Of a DNA stretch of 39,786 bases, positions 33,196 through 39,786 are shown piece by piece. Every line of letters begins with the position of its first letter. The first letter of the stretch is position 1. Below the pieces are notes generated by a model. The model saw only the letters and a program-made list of their open reading frames with translations, was not told where the DNA came from and ran no database searches. Both the position numbers and the translations under genes were made by a program. The stretch is from an uncultured Clostridia bacterium (GTDB taxonomy: Bacteria; Bacillota; Clostridia; JAAYHZ01), in the NCBI GenBank assembly GCA_937894465.1, contig CALCRE010000020.1, positions 1 to 39,786 on the forward strand, given 5' to 3'.

Positions 33196-34083
33196 ATGGG
33201 AATTATCTTAGCTGTATTATCCGGAGTTTTCTTGCTGATCACCGGCATAGCATGTAGTGTCGGATCAGATGATCGAAAACAAATTTATGCATTTAATTTC
33301 TTATTACCTTTATCTACGGTGATTCTTGCTTCAATTTTCTATACCGATTGGAGGATGTTGTTTCAATCCGGTCACATTTATACCGCACAAGTCGTTATTC
33401 TTTTGCTATTATCCGGCTTTTGCGGGCTGGGATATGTACTGTTTTTGATGTTTGCCATGAACACCGGACCTCATTCCCTCAGCCTATGCTTAGGAGAAAG
33501 CTGTCTTGTCATCCCATATTTATTTTCGGTGATTGTATGGAAAGATCCGACAGACTTGTTGGGCATCACCGGAATGGCACTCATCTCGGTATCCATTATC
33601 ACCATCGGTATAACCAAAGAAAAAGGACCGGACAAACAAAGTATTACAAATAAATGGTTTTTATTTATGATCATTGCTTTTGTTTTAGGAGGTGCAGAGC
33701 TGACCCTATATACTCTCCCCAACCGGATAGAAGGTTTTGAAGATATAGCCAATCTGCGCCCTTCCATCATACAATTAGGCAGGCTGATCATGGTTCTTCC
33801 TTTTGTAGTAAAAAATTTAAAACCCAAAGACTTAGATAAAAAAATTGTGGTGGTATCATTGACTGCTTCTGTTTTTCACCTTTTGGTGTCCGTTGTTCAA
33901 TTCAAGGCAATGGATTATTTAGCCCAAGATCAATTGATGGGTATCCTTTATCCGGTGTCTTTAGGTACATACATATTATTGTTTACAGCTTATAGTCACA
34001 TATTCCGAAAAGAAAAACTCCGGCCGGTTGCATGGTTTTCTATGTCTGCAATCTTTGCCGGAATTTTATTTCTTTGCTTTTAA
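33196..34083 (+). CDS. DMT-superfamily (EamA-like) membrane transporter
   Basis: A 295-residue membrane protein with about ten hydrophobic segments, the size and pattern of drug/metabolite transporters. It begins MGIILAVLSGVFLLITGIA and carries a mid-chain GITGMALISVSIITIGI repeat-half boundary. Such proteins export amino acids, nucleotides or other small metabolites. The substrate is unknown. AAAGGA precedes the start. It ends four bases from the convergent UroD-family gene, so the two share no terminator. Confidence 0.8.
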   Translation: MGIILAVLSGVFLLITGIACSVGSDDRKQIYAFNFLLPLSTVILASIFYTDWRMLFQSGHIYTAQVVILLLLSGFCGLGYVLFLMFAMNTGPHSLSLCLGESCLVIPYLFSVIVWKDPTDLLGITGMALISVSIITIGITKEKGPDKQSITNKWFLFMIIAFVLGGAELTLYTLPNRIEGFEDIANLRPSIIQLGRLIMVLPFVVKNLKPKDLDKKIVVVSLTASVFHLLVSVVQFKAMDYLAQDQLMGILYPVSLGTYILLFTAYSHIFRKEKLRPVAWFSMSAIFAGILFLCF

Positions 34084-34086
34084 AAA

Positions 34087-35130
34087 CTATTTTTCATACT
34101 TACCATAGGTCTTTGCAATGTCAATCATACGCCGTGCACGGTCAAAAGATGCATTAGCCGGATACTCGCAACCTGTGGCAAGTATAAATCCTCCGCCTTT
34201 GGCCATTTGATCAATTTGATCTCGGCACTGGGCATCCCATTCCTCGTCAGATCCGATCATTGCATTTGCCGGAGCGACACATCCGATCAATGTGGTCTGT
34301 GTTCCGTACTTTTGCTTTGTTTCCGCGAAATCCTTACAATCATCAGGGGGAAACAAGAAAGAAATGGCGATGGGTTTCATGGTCCGGATTTGCACATCAA
34401 AATAGATATTGGTTCCGCAATTGTGTATCATCACATTAGAACCTTTGCTTCGTATCACTTCTGCGAGTTCTTTAACAAAAACACCTTCGGTGTTCATCCA
34501 CATATCTTTAGACATAATGGAACCGGAAGAAAATAGAGTGTCTAACATGATGGCATCCACACCGGTATCGATGATTGCGGAAACGTATTCTTTTAAGGTT
34601 TCATTGATTTCACGTACAGCGGATTTGACTGCATCCGGATCATCATATAGATCCATATACAGATCCTGTTGGTTTCTTAACATGGACAATGTTCCTAAAG
34701 GACCGAACACAAAAGCTACAATGGGCTTTTCTCCTTTTAGCTCTTTGACGAGCCTTTTACAAACATCAATATGCATCATCATACGTTCGGAAGATCTATA
34801 ATCCACTTTTTTAATTTTTTTATAATCATCAATTGATTTTACGACACAATCCTTGTAATCGGGATGAGCAGCTTCATTTTCCGGATAGATGATTTTTGCA
34901 CCCCAAGCATCACATTCCACTGAAAGGTCAATGAGTGTAACCACACAATCTATGTCAAATTCCGAGACCGCCTTCAAATAGGCATCCGCACAAGTCTTTG
35001 CATCGGTAGACCACTGCCGGTATGTGGCACCGGTTAACTTCCTAGTGACTCCGCTTAGAATAGGATACACCGGGACTCTGTCTGCTTCCTTGTGAGATAA
35101 TGCCGCCATGACGCGTTCATATGAGTTCAT
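34087..35130 (-). CDS. UroD-family protein (methylcobalamin:CoM methyltransferase-like)
   Basis: A 347-residue member of the uroporphyrinogen decarboxylase/MtaA superfamily. Visible features are ERVMAALSHKEADRVPVYPI at the N-terminus (typical), FVFGPLGTLSMLR, DAIMLDTLFSSGS, NVMIHNCGTN (a His-x-Cys region where zinc-dependent methyltransferases bind) and FILATGCEYP. It lacks obvious haem-pathway neighbours, so a methyltransferase role is more plausible than porphyrin synthesis, but no corrinoid protein gene is seen nearby. A longer frame starts at 35142, but GGAGGG lies just before the ATG at 35128-35130. Substrate unknown. Confidence 0.85.
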   Translation of the reverse strand: MNSYERVMAALSHKEADRVPVYPILSGVTRKLTGATYRQWSTDAKTCADAYLKAVSEFDIDCVVTLIDLSVECDAWGAKIIYPENEAAHPDYKDCVVKSIDDYKKIKKVDYRSSERMMMHIDVCKRLVKELKGEKPIVAFVFGPLGTLSMLRNQQDLYMDLYDDPDAVKSAVREINETLKEYVSAIIDTGVDAIMLDTLFSSGSIMSKDMWMNTEGVFVKELAEVIRSKGSNVMIHNCGTNIYFDVQIRTMKPIAISFLFPPDDCKDFAETKQKYGTQTTLIGCVAPANAMIGSDEEWDAQCRDQIDQMAKGGGFILATGCEYPANASFDRARRMIDIAKTYGKYEK

Positions 35131-35247
35131 GATTCCCTCCATATAATATAATATAATTATAAAGTAAACTGATAGGTTTACTTGTCTTTAATATATGTAA
35201 TTACGAACATGGAGTCAAGTTGATATCTTATGCTATTTGGTCACTTC

Positions 35248-36144
35248 TTATTTTTCCTTAATCTTTAAAAAAGTTTTCACATTATCCATATTCGGAATGG
35301 ATGATGCCGCACCTTTTTTGGATACGGCTATAGCCGCTGCGGCAGATGCATAAACACAAGCATCAAAAGGAGTCATACCCAGGGCAGAGCAAGCTAGAAA
35401 ATAGCCGCAATAGGTGTCCCCTGCTCCTGTAGTATCGGTACTATCCGTTTTAAATATTCCGAATCTTTGCTCATTGCCTTTAAAACGATAAACGGAACCT
35501 TTCTCCCCTAATGTCAACACAATTTCCGATTCAGGATATTTTACTTCCAACGCCTTCAACATATCTTCAATTTCAGCTTCCCCGCTTATATACATAGCCT
35601 CTATTTCATTCAAGATAAAAGTACTTACCAATTCCAGAGGAAAGCTCTGCAATTCATCTGTGACAGGAGAGGGATTCAACACGATACGGGCACCTCTTTC
35701 TCTGCCTTTTGCCATAACATAGTCTACAAGATTGATTTCGTTTTGCAATAATATAATGTCATCTTTTTGGATCACTTCAAAAACCTGATCAATATATTCT
35801 CTTTCCAACTTATGATTGGCCCCGGGATACACGATAATGCAATTTTGGCCTTTTTGATCCACTTGGATGACCGCATGGCCGCTGAAGCCTTCAACATCTT
35901 TCACGAAGTCGCAATGGACGTGGTTGGATAAAAGAAATTGTTTTAGAAATTCTCCGTCTTCTCCCACGCATCCTACATGGTACACCTGTCCCCCTGCTCT
36001 TGCGACAGCCACAGATTGATTTAAACCTTTTCCTCCTGGATATGTATAAAGATCCAATGCAGAAACGGTCTGGCCGCTTCGGACAAATTCCTTGACCCTA
36101 TATACCTTATCCATATTCAATGAACCGAAATTAAAGATTTTCAT
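35248..36144 (-). CDS. PfkB-family carbohydrate kinase (ribokinase-like)
   Basis: A 298-residue kinase. The N-terminal signature is GGKGLNQSVAVARAGG (about 38-53), and the C-terminal signature is DTTGAGDTYCGYFLA, whose Asp is the catalytic base. The middle contains NPSPVTDELQ and a VLTLGEKGS strand. Substrate recognition cannot be read reliably: ribose, fructose and tagatose-type sugars are all possible. It is on the same strand as the UroD-family gene, about 120 bases upstream. AAGGATA precedes the start. It may phosphorylate a sugar released by the nearby glycan enzymes, but this is inference. Confidence 0.9.
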   Translation of the reverse strand: MKIFNFGSLNMDKVYRVKEFVRSGQTVSALDLYTYPGGKGLNQSVAVARAGGQVYHVGCVGEDGEFLKQFLLSNHVHCDFVKDVEGFSGHAVIQVDQKGQNCIIVYPGANHKLEREYIDQVFEVIQKDDIILLQNEINLVDYVMAKGRERGARIVLNPSPVTDELQSFPLELVSTFILNEIEAMYISGEAEIEDMLKALEVKYPESEIVLTLGEKGSVYRFKGNEQRFGIFKTDSTDTTGAGDTYCGYFLACSALGMTPFDACVYASAAAAIAVSKKGAASSIPNMDNVKTFLKIKEK

Positions 36145-36307
36145 AATATTTATCCTTCATTGGTTTGGTAATTCATTTTATATATAGCACCAAACAAATA
36201 TTGTGTCAAACATTCATTTTTGCTCTATAATAAGATGTTATTGACAATGTTCAATTTGTTGTGCTACATAAATGATATAGGCCTATTCAAAATCTAAGGA
36301 GTAAACT

Positions 36308-37114
36308 ATGAGAATGTTTTTTGAAAAAAAGCTTTTAACTCCCTTTGCAGCATTAGTCCTTCTCATTATCTATGTTACCTTTTCCGTCTGTACATATATG
36401 TTGATACAGGAGCTTAGCTCAACAGATACTGTATTCACCACACAGGAATTATATGATCTAGCCGTTCGAGATGCAGTATTTGCAGACCCTGATGAGGTTT
36501 ATCCACTAGTGGAAATCACCCGGGAAAGCAATATGGTGACTTGGAATAAAACCAAAGATAAAATCCTGTTGCTTTCCTGTCACCGATATCCCGACAGTTA
36601 TCCGGAAGGCGTAGACATCACATTTCAATGGGGTGAAGTCTGGACTTTTACCGATCGGGAAATAGTACAATGGTACAATCATAACAAAGACGATATCATC
36701 GATTGGACACTACGTTTAAAGCAACTGATCGGTTTGCCTCCCGAGAAAGTTTATACCCACATCTCTGCATTTTGGGTTGACCCGAAGAATGTCATACGTC
36801 CAGCATACGTGACTGACATCACAAAACAAATGCAAATCACATCCGGCGATACCTATTCCGGTGGGGATGACTTTTCACTCCGGTATACCGAATGGTTTGA
36901 CAACAACACACTATGGTCCTATTTTGACAGTGCTTACCCATGGACAAGGCTTGGTTACACTTATGATTGGGCCGGCAAAGGATCAGAATATGGTCTTTCT
37001 GAATTTCTTGTGCTTAAAGATTCCCAATCAACTGTGGAATTTACAAAGACATTTGAATCCTTTGTATTATGGCTTAAGGAGCAGATCACGGTTGATCAAA
37101 GTCTAAGCAGGTAG
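36308..37114 (+). CDS. Membrane-anchored protein of unknown function (268 aa)
   Basis: A protein with one N-terminal membrane segment (about 10-33) and an extracytoplasmic part of about 230 residues. It has many aromatic residues and a pattern of Trp-rich strands, for example GEVWTFTDREIVQWYNHNK and WTRLGYTYDWAG. I recognise no family. AAGGAG precedes the start. Its stop lies inside the 3' end of the convergent heparinase-like gene, so they overlap by 29 bases. It may be a surface protein, but no function is proposed. Confidence 0.7.
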   Translation: MRMFFEKKLLTPFAALVLLIIYVTFSVCTYMLIQELSSTDTVFTTQELYDLAVRDAVFADPDEVYPLVEITRESNMVTWNKTKDKILLLSCHRYPDSYPEGVDITFQWGEVWTFTDREIVQWYNHNKDDIIDWTLRLKQLIGLPPEKVYTHISAFWVDPKNVIRPAYVTDITKQMQITSGDTYSGGDDFSLRYTEWFDNNTLWSYFDSAYPWTRLGYTYDWAGKGSEYGLSEFLVLKDSQSTVEFTKTFESFVLWLKEQITVDQSLSR

Positions 37115-39786
37115 TCTTATGGATAACTACACGAGCCCCTTCATGGATCGCCGGTATTTGTAATCGATCACCCGTTACCAGTGGTTTTTCAAAAGGCTTT
37201 TCAAACTCGATTTGATAAAGGCTTGCATCCACTCTTGTTCTGGATTTTATGACATTGATCTCCCCTGTCTTGGTATGGACAGGCCGATGATCATAAAAGT
37301 CAGGAAGGCTGTATGTCTTTCCAAATTCGCTGACTGTCAGAATGGAACAAGGCCCCTGTACCTGCTTTACCACAATCGTCCCCACAGACAAGCTCCGGTA
37401 CTTCGGACAGATACGAACTATTCCTTCTTCTATAGGTTCAACTCTTTCGATTTGAATACCGTTTCTTTGTATGGTGCCGATTTCGGTCAGAACAATTGCT
37501 CCGAAATCCTCGAAAGATAAATAACCGAACTCTATAATCAGATCAAACTGTCCTGTTTGTAGATCTACCTTCTTCACTGTTGCCAAAACATCTGAATGAA
37601 GTTTTTTGTTCTTACCGTCTATTGTTAAGAATTTTCCGGAAACCACCGTTCCCTTGGTCAATACTCCGGATGATTCCTCCAGGAAAAGATGCTCCGCACA
37701 CACTTCCACCTTATGGCCTTTGAAACAATATGTTTTCTTCTCTTGTGACAAACTGCCGCAATAAAAATGGGTGCAATCCTCCATACGGATGAGTACTGCG
37801 TAAGAGGTGGGATCTTTGCATGTTGTTAAAGACGGAACATCCTCAATGGAAATGATCTCTCCCCTTCCTTGATAAGGCTCTAACAGCGATATAAAAACAC
37901 TGCTGTTTTCTTCACCCGGCCCAAAACGATTTCTTTTGATTAAGTAAGGATTCATTTCGCTGTGTAAAAACAACCCCCTTGCCTCTCCTTTGGCCTTGAT
38001 CAATTCACCGGATTGACTCTTAGGATAAATAATCCTCAATCCGGAATTTTGGGCATCCCCTGTTTCAAACAGGGCTTCGAAAGACCCGGCAGCATTTGTT
38101 CTGCTCACATCTTTTAACCATCCGTATCCCGGAGAAGAGCCAAACTCAATATCCTCCCCGGCTAGAGTACCCTTTCCTTGTTCCGTCCATGGCAACATAT
38201 TTTCACAAAGAACTTGAACATCCGATTCCTTTCCTCGAGGGCCGCTCCATTTATAGTCGTGTACGGATCCGCCCTTTACCCTGAAAACATCTAACACATA
38301 CCATTCTCCTTTTGGACCTGTTCCGGTAAATAGGGCTCGACGGTACAAGGGAATGTCGTATGCCGCTTCTTGAGACGCTTCCATCATGACATAATTTTTT
38401 TGATCTACATAGTGGATCAAGCTTCCGTAAGAAGCCTTTTGATCTTTCTCATCCACAACCACCACCGGGTGGGAGGCTGCATGGGCATCCCAACCAAACC
38501 GCTTCTTTGCGTTGTAATTATTGGCAGGATATCCGGTATCAGTAACTAAACTATGACCATATGAAAACAAATTAATCCCTAATTTATCATTATGACGATG
38601 ACCGTTTGTATAAGCAAAGTACAAGACCACATGCTTTTGATCCGTAAAAGGTTCGTTACTGCGTAAAATACCAAATCCGCCATCCGGATAAACCACACTG
38701 TCAGCACGGATTTCAGAAAATGCATCAACTTTTTTCCCTTCGTTTAATCGACTAAATGCCGCAAGCATTTTGTAATCATACATGGGATTCATGGTATCGA
38801 CGGAGGGGCTGAAAAGGGTATGTATTACCGCATCTTTCAGGACAGATCTTTTGCCTTCCAATAAAGCCCTGTTTTCAGGGCAAAGAAGAAATCCCGCTTC
38901 ATCAATATATGTCCAGCCGGTTTTATTCACATCCGCTCTTCCCGGAAGAGGATGGGTGTCTCCGAACAAAGGTGTATTTCCGCTGCAATTTACTTGAGAT
39001 CGTAATAAAAGGTGTTGTGCAGCCGGTGAACAATCTACATCCATTTTATTTTTCTCTAAATAGTCTCTGCAAACCAATATCTCCAAGGATAAGTTTGTAG
39101 GGACCACCATATAGCCGAATGTGTCCTCACAGTACTTACCTTCTATATGCATACCGTTTGTATACAATTCTTCAATGCCGTTTTCCCCTTTGAAGCAATA
39201 TTCCACCATCTCCCGGTGATCCAAAACCACCCCGGCATACAATATGATCCCTCGGGTCAACATCAACATCTGTAGCCCCAATGTTGTGTTTTGAGCAAAA
39301 TCCAGCATGGCTGAAATCATATTCTGCTCAATATTCTCTTGAATGGATTCAACAGATTCGTATTTTTTCCCTTTGTATCTCTTGGTATCAAAGAATGCAA
39401 CCAAATCCTGCATTTGAGGTAAGGCATCAAAAACCATATCATAAGCCATCAAGATGTTCTTACAGTAGTAATTCTCAAATACATAATCATCCAGGTGACT
39501 TCCACCGTTAGTTCTATGGGGATGCCAATTTCCGTTCAAATCCACATAAACCTCGGCCAAACGGTTGAGCATGACGAAAGCTTTACGGGCATAACTTTTA
39601 TCTCCTGTAACCCGATACATAAATGCCAACACCATGCAGGCAGGTTGCTGTCGATATCCGTCACTACCCCAAAACAGTTGCTTCATTATGTATCTTCGAT
39701 AAGCGGCGGTAAAATAAAAGCGCTTACCGGCACCTAAAAAACCCTCAGGCGCTTTCCATCCGTATCCATTGTCAGTGACTTTTACT
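37086..39786 (-). CDS. Heparinase II/III-like polysaccharide lyase, 5'-truncated by the window edge
   Basis: At least 899 residues. The frame has no stop up to the right edge, and the preceding codons (FLGAGKRFYFTAAYRR) are in frame, so the real start is outside the window and the internal Met at 39684-39686 is not the start. The N-terminal part looks like an alpha-helical toroid. The middle has NGHRHNDKLGINLFSYGHS and TDTGYPANNYNAKKRFGWD, matching the heparinase II/III domain, whose catalysis uses His/Tyr residues. The C-terminal 300 residues are beta-rich. Lyases of this type cleave uronic-acid polysaccharides. No signal peptide can be judged. Confidence 0.85.
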   Translation of the reverse strand, partial: VKVTDNGYGWKAPEGFLGAGKRFYFTAAYRRYIMKQLFWGSDGYRQQPACMVLAFMYRVTGDKSYARKAFVMLNRLAEVYVDLNGNWHPHRTNGGSHLDDYVFENYYCKNILMAYDMVFDALPQMQDLVAFFDTKRYKGKKYESVESIQENIEQNMISAMLDFAQNTTLGLQMLMLTRGIILYAGVVLDHREMVEYCFKGENGIEELYTNGMHIEGKYCEDTFGYMVVPTNLSLEILVCRDYLEKNKMDVDCSPAAQHLLLRSQVNCSGNTPLFGDTHPLPGRADVNKTGWTYIDEAGFLLCPENRALLEGKRSVLKDAVIHTLFSPSVDTMNPMYDYKMLAAFSRLNEGKKVDAFSEIRADSVVYPDGGFGILRSNEPFTDQKHVVLYFAYTNGHRHNDKLGINLFSYGHSLVTDTGYPANNYNAKKRFGWDAHAASHPVVVVDEKDQKASYGSLIHYVDQKNYVMMEASQEAAYDIPLYRRALFTGTGPKGEWYVLDVFRVKGGSVHDYKWSGPRGKESDVQVLCENMLPWTEQGKGTLAGEDIEFGSSPGYGWLKDVSRTNAAGSFEALFETGDAQNSGLRIIYPKSQSGELIKAKGEARGLFLHSEMNPYLIKRNRFGPGEENSSVFISLLEPYQGRGEIISIEDVPSLTTCKDPTSYAVLIRMEDCTHFYCGSLSQEKKTYCFKGHKVEVCAEHLFLEESSGVLTKGTVVSGKFLTIDGKNKKLHSDVLATVKKVDLQTGQFDLIIEFGYLSFEDFGAIVLTEIGTIQRNGIQIERVEPIEEGIVRICPKYRSLSVGTIVVKQVQGPCSILTVSEFGKTYSLPDFYDHRPVHTKTGEINVIKSRTRVDASLYQIEFEKPFEKPLVTGDRLQIPAIHEGARVVIHKTTCLDFDQP

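Noticed and set aside
1..39786. CRISPR arrays, tRNA, rRNA, insertion sequences, prophage
   Set aside because: No regular repeat-spacer arrays, cloverleaf features, transposase frames or phage genes were recognised.

Overview
The window reads as chromosomal DNA from a low-G+C Firmicute, most likely an anaerobic, carbohydrate-degrading member of the Clostridia. Supporting signs are strong AGGAGG-type ribosome binding sites, GTG and TTG starts, a MurE of the meso-diaminopimelate type, an M3 oligoendopeptidase, an ECF sigma/anti-sigma pair, PF06182-type ABC exporters and several glycan-degradation families (heparinase II/III, DUF4838, DUF3604, parallel beta-helix lipoprotein). I cannot name a genus. 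I see no tRNA, rRNA, CRISPR array, insertion sequence or prophage. The right edge cuts a heparinase-like gene, so its start lies outside. Layout: (1) 0-7.3 kb is mixed housekeeping and envelope: DUF3298 protein, M3 peptidase, FMN-binding membrane protein, an unlisted 53-residue basic ORF, an Amidase_6 protein and a three-gene ABC exporter. (2) 7.4-16 kb is mostly on the minus strand: a beta-propeller protein of unknown role, a DUF1801 protein, a ceramidase-like hydrolase, and a DUF4838 glycosidase-like / M20 amidohydrolase / M55 D-aminopeptidase operon. An S66 LD-carboxypeptidase faces the operon. The peptidase set fits use of D-amino-acid peptides, for example from peptidoglycan. (3) 16-18.8 kb looks more A+T-rich: an AraC regulator, a divergent orphan murE with an altered substrate-loop motif, and a ddl-like N-terminus overlapping murE that ends after 31 codons. 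(4) 18.9-24.7 kb is carbohydrate metabolism: DUF3604 protein, Gfo/Idh/MocA dehydrogenase, TIM-barrel isomerase/epimerase and a secreted beta-helix lipoprotein. (5) 24.7-30.3 kb is the most striking part: VTC-domain protein, DUF4956 membrane protein and CotH-family kinase in one operon, followed by an OmpR-type response regulator and a histidine kinase. Both transcription units carry the same operator-like direct repeat with an 11-bp period, so the two-component system probably controls the VTC-DUF4956-CotH operon and itself. (6) 30.3-39.8 kb holds the ECF sigma/anti-sigma pair, two small unknown proteins, a DMT transporter, a UroD-family protein, a PfkB kinase, an unknown membrane-anchored protein and the partial heparinase-like gene. 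Many start codons were moved inward from the longest frame because a clear Shine-Dalgarno sequence sits inside it. Everything rests on reading the sequence. No database search was possible.
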